Positions 20,249 to 31,970 of a stretch of 64,000 nucleotides of DNA are shown here, one piece after another (position 1 is the stretch's first letter; each line of letters opens with the position of its first letter). The stretch comes from Litoditis marina (lineage: Eukaryota > Nematoda > Chromadorea > Rhabditida > Rhabditidae): NCBI GenBank assembly GCA_964036275.1, contig OZ038439.1, positions 9,112,669 to 9,176,668 of the forward strand, in the 5' to 3' direction. Both the position numbers and the translations under genes were made by a program. Below the pieces are notes generated by a model, which saw nothing but the letters and a program-made list of their open reading frames with translations, had not been told where the DNA came from and made no database searches.

Positions 20249-23200
20249 TGGTGGGTTCTCCTTCTCATTCTTGCGGTTTTTGCCAATCAAGCTTCCAGCA
20301 GAACCGATGGTTAGTTTTTATTTAAATTTTGAACTATGTCTCAAAAGCTGTATTTGCGGTTCTTTCAGTGGAGCGTTCAGTCTTTTTTGTTTTCTAAACG
20401 AGAGATCTCACTTTGCTCAAAAGTTTAACCCAATGCGCGGTCTATTTTTGACTTTTGAGATCTTCTGGCGCTCTAAACCTGCATTGATCCCCAGTTCATA
20501 TGAGCTTTATCAAGACATTGTATGAGAAAGATCTGAACCGGATAGTGATCTAATCTGAAATTAGCGTGCTGCTATTCAACCTCTGTGTTCATCGGTTAAA
20601 CTTTTGAAAATTATAGAAATAGGGGAACATGGGCCTATTCCTGGAAAACAGTCTTATTTGATACGACGATAGGAGAAATAGTCTTTCATAAGAAGTTTGT
20701 CTTTTTCAGTTGATGTGGACACCATCCTCGATGCGATCGGCACCCCGGCCTGTGTGAGGAAATGTATCGATCCGTTCATGGACAGTCTGAGTGTTCTCTG
20801 GAATATGAAGGATGTCGTGCAGAACAAGGGAAAGGTCTGCGGGTGGGTTACTTCATTATTCATCCCCTATAACCGTATGAGACTTGGCCACTTAGAAGCC
20901 GTTATGCCAACTTCTCACGTAAGATATCATGATTTGTGGTTGAAAAGACTGAATTTGTCCAAGTTTCATTTTTAAGAAGGCATAATTTGAAATTTCCATG
21001 CCTTAGAGCTGATATCCGTACCTTTTGTCGGGCTCCACGCTATTCTGATGGGAACAGTCTATGTTTGATCGATCTCACTCTGTATAACCTTAGTGTAGGT
21101 GTGTAGGGATATGAGGTTCGCAAGTCACGGACAGGGTTAACTCAGATGAAATCTTCGCGCCTTCGCGGTGCTTATACGCTGGAAGATTGAGCTAATAAAT
21201 TTAAAACGCTTCATTTGGGATTGGGAACATTTTCATATTTTTTGATGTAACCTTTCTAAATTTGAAAAATATGGTTTTCCAGTGCCCACAAGGAAGCAGT
21301 CTCATGTCTGTCCAAGGATTCTTCGTGTGACACTAGGAAAATTTTCGACAAGGCGACGAGCAGCTTCTCGCATAGATGCGAACGACAGGCCAAGATTTTC
21401 GCCCGCGTTGAGTCCTGCACAAAGGGAAAGACCGATACTATCATGCAGAGTGAGTTATTTTCTGACGTTTTTGTTCAATAGTGATGAAGTCCTTCAAGGA
21501 ACATTTCTTGTTATTTCTTTACTGATTCTGAGAAACCGAGTGAGTTTTTGGTGACCGAGTTAGAAACCATGCAGAGTGAGTTTTTTCGTCATAAGCCGGA
21601 TAAGTTCTACTGAATCTTAAATCGCGTAATTTGTTGTCTATATCTGTAGCATACATTTACATTGAGCAGTCCGGGGTTTTTAGATCGGGCGTGCTCCCTT
21701 TTCGGAGCTGCTGATGTCGCTCACTTTTTTGTCCCGATTCCGGACTATTTCACGTATGATTCGCACTCGAACGAGAAAAATGGGAAAATAAGGAACTTTT
21801 CCGAAATTTTTTATTTTGCACGATCTTATATCCCATTTCGTGCATGACTGCATGGGATTTCATAGTTCACAACTTACGCTGTATGGCTGTTGAGATTGAT
21901 TCGTTTCCAGAGTGTGATTCCCAGTGCCACTGTCGTTCCAATCTGACCGCCTTCTCGCAACATTCTTCCATCAAAACAGCCGCCAAAACCGGCGGAAATG
22001 TGCTGATGATCAGCGAACACCTCGGACCACTTTGCAGGTTGGAACATAACTCCAGTTCACCGAATAGCAAGACAAAGATCCTCTTGGGTTCCTTTTTCGC
22101 CCATAACATAACATAGTTTTTATTATTATACTAACCGGTATATGTAACCGCTAAACGTGTGCTCATGTGCAAATGTTCACACCGTTTACCATGTTGTGCT
22201 TAATGTTAACAGTCATAGTTTGAACTATTAACCCCACCATAAAATAATTTTTGAGCTACAGTTTTCGTAACGTGATTCATAAAAAATAATCGCGCGCAGC
22301 GCGAAGCGCTGCGTGTGAGTTGTGTTTGGTTTGGCCATTGCGCACCCATTTTTGGCTTTCAAACCACAAAAGTCTTCAAATAAAACATTTTTTCGAAATT
22401 TAAAAACAGAGAGAGCTAGATATCTATTAAATACATGTTGTGTGAAAAAATTAGGGAAATCGGTAAAGGTTGAAAAAAGTTATGCTGTCGTGTCGTTATG
22501 AAAATTTCCGTTGTCCCTCGTCGCTCGTCGCTCGTCGCTCGTCCAATGTCCGCATAGAAAATTATTTTTTTTAACTACTGGACCAATTCGGCTGAAATTT
22601 GGCACACATGTGTAAACCCCAAAGTCAGCGCGGCCCAAGAAGTTTGGTGGTGTCACGTTTCGTTTGGCGCTTGGCGCGGGCGCCAATAGGCGCCAGTAGC
22701 AGGAAAATATGTGTTCCCATGGATGAAATGCTCCGAAATTTTGCACAGAGGTTAGATCAGTGAATATCAGCCTTCTCTGGAGATTTGGTGCCATGGTTTA
22801 TATTTGGCGCCAAACGCTGGCGCCCAGTGGCGCCAAATTAGAACAACGCCAGGCAAGTAGGGTAACGAGCGAAATGTTCCACAGATGTCCGAACTATGAA
22901 CATAGTTGACGAATACGGCTTGAATACCAACATTTCTTCGACATTCTGCGCCAATACGGTACTTTATCCGCCAAATGGCGCCAAAATTGAAAATAGGGTT
23001 TCTGAACCAAAAAACAGTCGGAACTTGTGCTAATTGGTCGAGGCCATTCATTCCAAGTTTTTTGTTACTAATTAGAGTAATTTTATATTTGGCGCCAAAC
23101 GCTGGTGCCCACTGGCGCCAAGTTAGAACAACGCCAGGCAAGTAGGGTAACGAGCGAAATGTTCCACAGATGTTCGAACTATGAACATAGTTAACGAATA

Positions 23201-24627
23201 CGGCTTGGATACCAACATTTCTTCGACATTCTGCGCCAAAACGGTACTTTATCCGCCAATTGGCGCCAAAATTGAAAATAGGGTTTCTGAACCAAAAAAA
23301 CAGTCAGAAATTGTGCTAATTGGTCGAGGCCATTCATTCCAAGTTATTTGTTACTAATTAGAGTAACATGTTCTATATCTGGCGCCAATGGCTGGCGCCC
23401 GTTCGCGCCAATGGAGAAAATATTTTCTTACTGTAATGAGACAGATTTTTCACAATACTCAGATTTCAATTAACGAAGCGGAAAAAAACTGTTTTTTGAA
23501 TTTTTCAGGATCACATCGTTTGAAAACCTGGAACTTTCAGATATCAGGATGTTTGATAGTCACCACTATTCAAAAATCGTTTTTCTAAGTCAACTCTAGA
23601 AGTGGTTGTACTAGTACAACTAGCAAAAAGAGAACAATTTGTAAAAAGTGGGGGACCAGGAAGTGTGTGAGTTCTGTTCGGTTTCACCGTTTTCTGCAAA
23701 AAGTGAACAATACGATGTTGTGAATGAGTGTGCAACAAAAAAAGAACAATACATTTGTTTGCACAACGATTCACAAGAAACAGAATATACAAAGTATAAC
23801 TTGAACGTAAAGTGCATAGTGTTTTCCTCTAGGAACGTTGTGAACCGTTGTGCAAACAAATGTATTGTTCTTTTTTTGTTGCACACTCATTCACAACATC
23901 GTATTGTTCACTTTTTGCAGAAAACGGTGAAACCGAACAGAACTCACACACTTCCTGGTCCCCCACTTTTTACAAATCCTATTTCAGCTCCCTCTCGTGT
24001 GCCCTCCCCTGTCTTGCAAAGGAATTGAATGCAGTATGTCCCCGGAGTGGAACCATGACCGTGGTAAGTACATTTTACGTATTTTAACTCTTTTGGTTAC
24101 TTTAGGTGTAAACCGGCTCCTCTTTTCTTCTCCCGCCAAACTGGGTTTTGTCGTTGGTATGATTAGTAAAAGGAGTTTGGTTCGTTAAAAACTTGTTTAC
24201 AAACTGCTGGAGAAAAGCTTGAAACGTGTGTGTTCGAAACTCAACAAACTGTTGAAAATAGTTGCGTTACTTATTGTGTCAACGAATTTCACACCCCAGT
24301 TGGTTGTGACTATCCAACAAAAGGAGCCCGTTTCGCATTGTAGATTCGTGATAATCCACGACTTTTTTTTCATCGAAAGTAGGGAAATGTTTCCAATTCT
24401 TCCAACAAAAAAAGATTCTGTTTTGTTTTTACTTTAGGTTAAGTCTTGTAAATTTCCAGGACATGATCGTCAAGTCGTTGGAGGATTCGTCTAATACCGT
24501 ACTCGGAGGTCGCTCTCGTGCTGTTCGCAACTTCAGAAGAAAACTGGACAAAAGATGTCTCTTTGCCGTTACTCCCGCCATATTTTCGAAGCTGCGCAAG
24601 GGAGATTTCAGTGACATTGGACATTAA
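20249..24627 (+). CDS. secreted cysteine-rich protein, paralogue 1, start unresolved
   Basis: Exons: about 20249-20309, 20710-20842, 21283-21449, 21911-22037, 23988-24063 and 24460-24627, with the stop TAA at 24625-24627. All junctions are GT/AG and in frame, and lengths match paralogue 2 (26424-30099) exon for exon, except that its exons 3 and 4 are fused here (167 = 81 + 86 nt). Exon 1 encodes a signal-like WVLLLILAVFANQ, but the codon aligning with the paralogue's ATG is TGG, and an in-frame TAA lies three codons upstream. The start may be lost, non-AUG, or in an upstream exon. The mature part keeps the 14 cysteines shared with the paralogue plus one extra. The cysteine pattern recalls nematode chondroitin-proteoglycan-4 (CPG4)-like domains, which I assign tentatively. 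Intron 4 (1.95 kb) holds tandem repeats and a long hairpin. A candidate AATAAA lies at 24933-24938. Confidence 0.75.
22291..22313. repeat. GC-rich palindrome, copy 2
   Basis: Same gcgcagcgcgaagcgctgcg hairpin as at 17158, here in intron 4 of paralogue 1. Flanking DNA is similar only over a short distance. Confidence 0.6.
22797..23400. repeat. tandem 285-290 bp GGCGCC repeat, two units and a partial third
   Basis: Units begin with the tatttggcgccaaacgctgg motif at about 22801 and 23086. A third start (ggcgccaatggctggcgccc) lies near 23381. The two full units are nearly identical over their whole length. Located in intron 4 of paralogue 1. Confidence 0.85.
23637..23977. repeat. 132-bp perfect inverted repeat (hairpin)
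   Basis: The left arm 23637-23768 and right arm 23846-23977 appear fully complementary, and partial pairing continues into the 77-bp loop. The right arm ends about 10 bp before the acceptor of exon 5 (23988). In the pre-mRNA this would form a long double strand next to the 3' splice site. Confidence 0.9.
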
Positions 24628-26005
24628 ACTACTGTTTTACATACATAATCAAGTACAATCATAATCAGCTGTAGTTATGTTTCCACTAACTTATATACTT
24701 GGTTTTATTCAATCCTGTTTCCTATCAATGTTGTTTTCTGCTCAGGGACAATCCTTCACTCGCCAAGTTTAACTTCATGTTTGTAGGTATGTATTTATTA
24801 TGTATCCAATACATGTAACTACTCTGTACATGCCAGTTGGTATCTATTAGCCTTATCACCTCATTTGTGTACAAATAATCTCTTATCTCAGGACGCTCTT
24901 ATCTCATTATGTTACGGTTGTATATGTTGCCAAATAAAGCTGATGGTTGATCATCTATGAACTTTTGAATTTTTCACCCTGAATTCAAAATGTGCCAAAC
25001 ATGGACTGCCCATTTGTGATCAATCAGAACCGGAGATTATGCATAAAAACGTTGCGTGAAACAAGCGTCAATATTCATAATTCCGTAGAGTTCAGTGAAT
25101 TTCCAGTTCAAAATAAGTACAATCCATGGTTTTAAAAAAGTTCACCGACTTTTTGGTCTTCAAAAGCTAGATGGTTCATTCGGCAGTAGATCTGTTATGG
25201 TTTACTTTGAGTCAACTCGTAAAGAATGTCTTTTCTTCTTCAGTAAACAGCATGGTGTTTCGCAAATCGAAACTGGTACTCTCAGGAATGCGAAATAAAC
25301 CATAACTTATTCGTATCTTCTACTATCGTAACTTCATTGTCCAGTAATGAATCTTCTGTTTACGTGCTCGGAGCTGGATATTAGGATGAAAGGACAATAT
25401 TGCAGCATTAATTTTACAAAATAATGTATTAAAAGGAAGCTGGCTGACACCAATTTAGCGGTAATATCAAAGGACTAATCGCAATCATCCTAATAGTCCC
25501 GCCTAGAAGAACTTTCGCGCGCGCGGGAATCGTCAATATTCAAATCTAGCGGGCGAGGTCAGAGAATGCGCGAGCCCTTATCATTAATCATTCGCTCTGT
25601 CCATATTTGTCGTGTTTGCTTGTTTGATGTTGTGGTTTTTGACAAAATTATAGTGAATGTACAAGGAATAGTCACGTAAAACGTTATGTAGAACGTTTCT
25701 CACTTTAGTTGTTCATACATCGGAAATCGTGCTTCCCGGAAAACCCCCTGAATTTTCGGGGAAATCACTTTTCGGGGAGCGAACGGGGAAAAATCGGGTA
25801 AGGAGTGAGGAACGAACCCCGAAAGCTTGAGGATTTTCGGGGAAAAGGTGCAGAAATGGCCTGAAAAAACCCTGAATTTGCGGGGAATTCACGTTTCGGG
25901 GAGTGATCGGGGGAAGTTCGGGGAGAAAGTGAGGGATAAACCCCAAAACCCAACGCGCGAGGTAACAGCCAGTATGTAAGCTTTTAGTTCACCTGCCCTG
26001 TCACA
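24628..26005. other. intergenic, no gene recognised
   Basis: Holds the 3' flank of paralogue 1 and a gcgcgcgcggg patch near 25517. No supported exon. An open frame at 25095-25298 has no recognisable domain. Confidence 0.35.
25735..25950. repeat. TTCGGGGA-rich repeat, left part
   Basis: Recurrent ttcggggaa-type motifs about 20-40 bp apart. A related patch lies at 26200-26340, on the other side of a tRNA-like sequence. Open frames across it are artefacts. Confidence 0.55.
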
Positions 26006-26079
26006 AGCGCCCATGGCGCAGTGGCAGCGTTGCCGCCTGGAACGCCGACCCCCAAGGGTTCGATTCCCGGGAGAACCAA
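26006..26079 (+). pseudogene. tRNA-like sequence
   Basis: There is an A box-like tggcgcagtggc and a perfect B box ggttcgattcc, and the sequence ends in acca. The anticodon-arm halves (around cctggaac) do not pair. A tRNA remnant or SINE head. Confidence 0.5.
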
Positions 26080-26199
26080 AATAAGTGAAAATTTCAGAGT
26101 ATATTGATGGTACTGATTCAAATAGATAACACATAATAATTCAAATGTATATATTCATAAAACGGTAGATCATTAAGTTTTTGAGAGGTCCTATTCGTA

Positions 26200-26340
26200 A
26201 TTCGTTCGGTGAATTTTCAGGGTTTTTTCCCCGTTCCTTCAGCCATTTTTCAGGCTTTTCCCCCCATTCCTTCGGGGAACGATTCATGAATCGTTCCCCG
26301 AACGAACGGGGAGCGAACCCCGAAAATTCCCCGAAAAATA
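26200..26340. repeat. TTCGGGGA-rich repeat, right part
   Basis: Contains gattcatgaatc and inverted cgttcccc/cggggaac motifs, related to 25735-25950. Confidence 0.5.
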
Positions 26341-26423
26341 TTCTCCTGTGTTGTTTCATTCTGTTTTAGATTATGTTTAAATGAATACTGAAACTATAAT
26401 AAAACGTCTTTGTTCTTACAGCC

Positions 26424-29400
26424 ATGAAGGTTCTCTTCCTCTGTCTCGTCCTGGGCTTCGCTGCGGCTGAAATCTCGAGTACCAACGGCCAGGATAAATG
26501 GCACAATCATACCGGTTGGTGTTATCGTCTACTTTTTTCAGATAGCTCTATCTCTAGTTTTCGTATACCCTTTGATCTAACTATTCTATAAAGTACCTCT
26601 CTATATTCTCTTGGGCCATTTCCTAGTCGAGTCGTGGTTTGAATGGTTTTTCATCATCATTGACGAAAGATGGTCCAAAGGCAAACAAATTCCTCTTTTC
26701 TCCCGGTCAGGTTTAATTAAGGCTGACTGTTTCCCAAATCATGAACATACCACTACCAAAACTATTCCCCATCCAAGTGTGTGTAAGGGTAGAAGTAAAC
26801 TTGTTTGAACGATTTTTCAGTTTGAACATCCTAAGTAGTGTTCGAACGTTCGCAGCAGGTTTATTTTTGTTTCTTGATTACTCAGTTTATGTATTTTTCA
26901 GTGAGTGTTGACACTATCCTCCGTGCCCTGGGTGCCCCTTCGTGCATGAGAACCTGTATTGATCCGTTCATGGAAAGTCTGACCGCACTCTGGGACATGG
27001 ATCAAATTGTGGAACACACTGAAAAGATTTGCAGGTAACCGAGTATTTGTAGCTTGTAACTTGTTATCCATGTTCATCGTTTAAGCATGGTTGTAGTTGG
27101 TCTAATTAATATAGTTGGGCCGTTCGGCGGTACGAAATGGGCTTCAATTCACAAAACGCTTCAATTCAAGCCGTGTTTGATTTATATACGTGAAAACTGT
27201 TTCGCATCCGAAAGTGGCTAATTTTTCCGATGTTAGCAAAACAAAGGGGCTCGCTAGTGGCTTTTATGACCGTTTGAACAACTTTATTAGAGAATTGGAG
27301 TATGGTATAGTTGACCTATATTTATAATATAATAATATTTGATCATCAATTGATTTCTTTTCAGTGCCCATGCGGAGGCTGCTGCCTGTATGAAGAAGGA
27401 CGTGTTGTGCGACAGCCAGAACATCTTCGCCACTGCCTCTTCAAGGTAATGGTAAATCATATGTCTAACCGATTTGATATACCCCTTTTCAGGTGAGCGG
27501 GTGACAATTAAGCTTAAACACATTGAGCGGCTGTCTCCTATTGAAAAATGTATGAATAGATTTTCTCCAAGTTTGCACAACCACAGTTTATTTAAATAAG
27601 CTATTCATTGTGACACTTTGAACTTCTTAGTGCTGTTCTAACTTGAGATATAGGTTGTAGCTTAATGCGTTTAAGCTTAATCTTCAGCGTCACCCACTCT
27701 TCAGGTTGCTTGAGTAGAGTTTGTAACAGACCATATCTAACCGGGGTTTCGGGTACCCTTGACAGTTTTAGGTGAATCAGGTTTTTTGGGTAACCGAACA
27801 GGATTTTTGAGTAACCTAACGAGTTTTTTTAATAAAATGACCGGTTTTTGGTAGCCCTTTCAAGGTTTTGCATATAGGTAACCGATTGGTATCCTAAAAT
27901 GAAAAACTGGCTATCTCTCAATCTAACGCAACATTTAGTCTCAACCGTCAGTTTTAACGTTAACTGGACTTTTTAGGTACCTTGTTAATCCCTGGTTACC
28001 TGTCAGGAAATCAGAAAATGGAGTACGTTAGGTCATCATGTTACCAATAACCGGTTGGTTAGATGAATAATTGGCCTCTTTTCCAGCATCAGTCATCGTT
28101 GCCAGAAACAGTCGAAGATGTTCGATCGCCTGGAGAAATGCATGCAGGGAAAGACTGACAACATAATGCAAAGTGGGTTATTGGCTTTGATTAGGCAGAT
28201 CAGTTTTTTTGCGACGTCCGACGTTAAAATAGCGTGAGTAACGTATAGTAATAGACGATTCTTACAACTAGCACATATGCTCATGCTGTCAGGTAAAGCG
28301 AAACTTTTATGATTATTCAAACTTGTTAGGAGGGCTCGTTGATATTTGACGTTTACTTTTCCTTTGCTTTTGATAGTTAGTTTTCTTCGTTTGTGAACGA
28401 ACCGCAACAAAAACAAAAAAAAAACAAGTTGTTGTTCTTTGATCTTTGTGAATAAACAACAAAATGTGAAGTTTCTAATTTATTCTCCTCGCAGGATGCG
28501 ATTCCTCATGTGGTCTTCGCTCGAATGTGACCGCCTTCTCTCAGCATCCCTCCATCCAAATGGCTGCTAAATTGGGTGGAAATGTGTTCATTGTCAGCGA
28601 CCATCTCGGAGACCTGTGCGGGTGCGAACTTCAAACTAATTATGTTCTAGTAACATTCATACTCCATCCACTATTTTCAAAATAGCCAGAAAATACAAAA
28701 ATTCCCTTCTTTCTCGCGTGAATCAGTAAAATTGTTCAGCTAAAATAAGATATATTGAAAAACGGACCTCTTCTTGTGTGATGCTCGCATTTTATTAGGG
28801 TGTGGTAGAAATAAGACTTGCTCGCATTTTATTAGGGTGTGGTAGAAATAAGACTTCCGTTCAAAGTTACTTGTGTGACAATTCTATGTCTTCAAAGTTC
28901 ACCCTGAAAGTGGGAGACATCTGACTTGAACTGTTTGTGGTATTTTATTTGGTAATGAACCGCACATTCGCGGATTGACCAGGACTTCTACGCATTTATA
29001 AGGGCTTTGTTTCTAGAAAGTTATAGGGACAAATTTTATTTTACCTACTCGCGGTTGGCGTGAACTGCCTGTAACACCATTGCGTAACGATCATAGATGC
29101 GATTCCCTGGTCTCAGCAGTCGCATGTCCCAGGTACATGAACGGGACGTCCCATGTCCCGGTACTGTCCCGGGACGGTACCAAGAATTACGGTAGAAATG
29201 GAGCAGATTTGCATAAATGATGACAAAAATTCTCCTCGATCGTGACTTTTTTACGCAAATATGCTCCATTTCTACCGTAATTTTTGGTACCGTCCCGGGA
29301 CAGTACCGGGACATGCAGTCGCCTGAGGTTATCTGACCGGGGTATCCTTAACTCTTTCCTTTAACTGGGCTGGGGGACCCATAACTTTTCCGATATTTCT

Positions 29401-30099
29401 TGGTATTCCATAGAGGGGCCTATAACTTCTCGCTGTTTCTGTGGTGGGGATGTAACTGTTCAAACCCTCAAACTGACATTATCCCACCTATGGTAACGAT
29501 CTGAAGTGATGTCTTAAACATTTACGTCTCTAATTGCGTTATTCTAGGCTTGTTAGAAATAAAACTCGAAAAACTCGAAATTTTCAACTCGATTAACAAC
29601 CTACGTCATTCCCATCTTTTCAGTTCGCTCTCCTGCATCATTCCATGTGTGACTCGTGAACTGAATGCCGTGTGTCCGCTTAGTGGATGGCTCACTCTGG
29701 TTGGTTGAGTTTGTTCATAATTAGTAAGATTAGGAATTAGAGTTACATGCAATAGGAATTAAGACTCTGAATTGTTATTGAATGGATGTAAGCATCTTAC
29801 TCAGATCTTTTTTTATTGTTTAACCACGAACCAGAATCTTTCATGGTCAATTCAACATTTTGAGTACTTTGAATCAAAACCTTTAAAAGAATATTCGAAC
29901 CCTGATGATGTTTCACTTGAACCCTTTGCAGGATGTTATTCTGCAGCCCCTCGAAGCTATTTCTAACTTGGTCGACGGTTTGGCCCCCAGTCTGAAGGAT
30001 GTTATCATGAAGAAACTCGACAAACGATGCCATTTTGCCATCGACACAGTTCGTTTGATTCAGCTGAGAAAGGGACAGTTCTATGCTCAATACCAATAG
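26424..30099 (+). CDS. secreted cysteine-rich protein, paralogue 2, 253 aa, seven exons
   Basis: Exons: 26424-26514, 26902-27034, 27365-27445, 28087-28172, 28495-28621, 29624-29699 and 29932-30099. Total 762 nt in frame, stop TAG at 30097-30099, all introns GT/AG. The ATG lies two bases after a cttacag acceptor, as expected for spliced-leader trans-splicing. The N-terminus MKVLFLCLVLGFAAAE is a signal peptide. The mature chain has 14 cysteines, including CMRTC, CDSSC and CIIPC pairs, and no membrane segment, so it is probably secreted and disulphide-bonded. The C-terminal exon is helical and less cysteine-rich. The likely family is a nematode CPG4-like cysteine-rich domain protein, tentative; no enzymatic motif is seen. 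It is a tandem duplicate of the gene at 20.2-24.6 kb, with an extra intron after residue ATASS. Confidence 0.88.
27745..28070. repeat. GGTTACC-rich repeat patch
   Basis: Irregular gggtaaccga and aaccggtt motifs in the intron between exons 3 and 4 of paralogue 2, like the patches at 14.0-14.45 kb. Confidence 0.4.
28783..28856. repeat. 37-bp perfect tandem duplication
   Basis: Two identical units, 28783-28819 and 28820-28856, beginning gctcgcattttattaggg, in the intron between exons 5 and 6 of paralogue 2. Confidence 0.9.
29152..29315. mobile_element. inverted-repeat element with about 65-bp arms
   Basis: The left arm (29152-29217, starting catgtcccggtactgtcccg) pairs with the right arm (about 29255-29315) with few mismatches. 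The loop is about 40 bp. It lies in the intron between exons 5 and 6 of paralogue 2. MITE-like. Confidence 0.8.
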
Positions 30100-30509
30100 A
30101 TGTACAGTAGTTTAGCGTTAGAGCAGGTTTAGGGTTATTGATCTTTTTCGTGCTCTATTCCAATAGTTTGTACAGTAGTAAAAGAGTTGCATTGGAGAAG
30201 TTTCAAAGATATTGATTGATTGTTTGTTGATCTCACTTGGTATGATAACAGATCTCTTCTAATCGTGTTTTACCGGTAATACTTTGCTCACTGTTTCATG
30301 TTCATATTAGTCGGGTTGTACGGCGGTTTGTTTTATTTGAATGAAATGTTTTATCCTTATTGTATTTCAATTCTTTTGAACAGCTTTTATATTATCAAAA
30401 GGTCAGATGGGTTGGAGAAGTTTGAAAAAGAGACGATTACAACGTTGTTGCGTATATTCTTGTTACCTCGAAATTTGGAACTCAAACGATTCTATATTAG
30501 AAAACTAGA
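30100..30509. other. 3' flank between paralogue 2 and the tRNA array
   Basis: No gene recognised. An open frame of 80 codons at 30298-30540 has no domain and runs into array-derived sequence. Confidence 0.4.
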
Positions 30510-30656
30510 TTATTCTCAGTGCGAACATTCTGGATTTTGATTCACTCGCAATTTCATATTCGAATGTTTTGGTTCGCTGATAGTTTTGAATTAAAAACTG
30601 AATTAACGAATTGTAAATCATTTGAGTTTTATACGTTTTTAAACTGAAAAATACTT
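30510..30656 (+). repeat. diverged edge unit of the tRNA array
   Basis: ctcagtgcgaacattctgg at about 30514 matches the 3' end of the array tRNA, and the following 100 bp is a decayed version of the spacer (gttttggttcgctgatag). The array edge has therefore accumulated mutations. Confidence 0.6.
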
Positions 30657-30728
30657 TTGTACAAATCTCAATGTTTCTGCATTGTGGGTCAGCGCCCATA
30701 CTTTCGCGAGATACTGGCCTCCAAATGT

Positions 30729-30780
30729 GCACTGATGTCCGAGTGGTTAAGGAGTTTGACTCGAAATCAAATGGGCTCTG
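30729..30780 (+). pseudogene. truncated tRNA-Ser, unit T1
   Basis: First 52 nt of the tRNA, ending in the variable arm. The T arm, B box and 3' acceptor strand are missing. Confidence 0.9.
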
Positions 30781-30966
30781 AATGTCTAACTGAAATGTTT
30801 TGTTTTGCTGTTAGTGTTTCATTCAAAAACGATATTCAGAAATGTAGAACATTTGTGTTTGAGTTTTAGACGTTTTTGGAATGGAAAATAGTTTTTGTAC
30901 AAATCTCAATGTTTCTGCATTGTGGGTCAGCGCCCATACTTTCGCGAGATACTGGCCTCCAAATGT

Positions 30967-31018
30967 GCACTGATGTCCGAGTGGTTAAGGAGTTTGACTC
31001 GAAATCAAATGGGCTCTG
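30967..31018 (+). pseudogene. truncated tRNA-Ser, unit T2
   Basis: Same deletion, 238 bp after T1. Confidence 0.9.
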
Positions 31019-31204
31019 AATGTCTAACTGAAATGTTTTGTTTTGCTGTTAGTGTTTCATTCAAAAACGATATTCAGAAATGTAGAACATTTGTGTTTGA
31101 GTTTTAGACGTTTTTGGAATGGAAAATAGTTTTTGTACAAATCTCAATGTTTCTGCATTGTGGGTCAGCGCCCATACTTTCGCGAGATACTGGCCTCCAA
31201 ATGT

Positions 31205-31256
31205 GCACTGATGTCCGAGTGGTTAAGGAGTTTGACTCGAAATCAAATGGGCTCTG
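31205..31256 (+). pseudogene. truncated tRNA-Ser, unit T3
   Basis: Same deletion, 238-bp spacing. Confidence 0.9.
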
Positions 31257-31442
31257 AATGTCTAACTGAAATGTTTTGTTTTGCTGTTAGTGTTTCATTC
31301 AAAAACGATATTCAGAAATGTAGAACATTTGTGTTTGAGTTTTAGACGTTTTTGGAATGGAAAATAGTTTTTGTACAAATCTCAATGTTTCTGCATTGTG
31401 GGTCAGCGACCATACCTTCGCGAGATACTGGCCTCCAAATGT

Positions 31443-31494
31443 GCACTGATGTCCGAGTGGTTAAGGAGTTTGACTCGAAATCAAATGGGCTCTG
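31443..31494 (+). pseudogene. truncated tRNA-Ser, unit T4
   Basis: Same deletion. The upstream flank has the gcgaccata variant. Confidence 0.9.
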
Positions 31495-31680
31495 AATGTC
31501 TAACTGAAATGTTTTGTTTTGCTGTTAGTGTTTCATTCAAAAACGATATTCAGAAATGTAGAACATTTGTGTTTGAGTTTTAGACGTTTTTGGAATGGAA
31601 AATAGTTTTTGTACAAATCTCAATGTTTCTGCATTGTGGGTCAGCGCCCATACTTTCGCGAGATACTGGCCTCCAAATGT

Positions 31681-31732
31681 GCACTGATGTCCGAGTGGTT
31701 AAGGAGTTTGACTCGAAATCAAATGGGCTCTG
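31681..31732 (+). pseudogene. truncated tRNA-Ser, unit T5
   Basis: Same deletion, 238-bp spacing. Confidence 0.9.
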
Positions 31733-31918
31733 AATGTCTAACTGAAATGTTTTGTTTTGCTGTTAGTGTTTCATTCAAAAACGATATTCAGAAATGTAGA
31801 ACATTTGTGTTTGAGTTTTAGACGTTTTTGGAATGGAAAATAGTTTTTGTACAAATCTCAATGTTTCTGCATTGTGGGTCAGCGCCCATACTTTCGCGAG
31901 ATACTGGCCTCCAAATGT

Positions 31919-31970
31919 GCACTGATGTCCGAGTGGTTAAGGAGTTTGACTCGAAATCAAATGGGCTCTG
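31919..31970 (+). pseudogene. truncated tRNA-Ser, unit T6
   Basis: Last of the leading run of six truncated units. Confidence 0.9.

Noticed and set aside
23648..24087. Open frames of 79-126 codons across the hairpin
   Set aside because: They are mirror translations of the inverted-repeat arms, partly overlapping exon 5 in the wrong frame.
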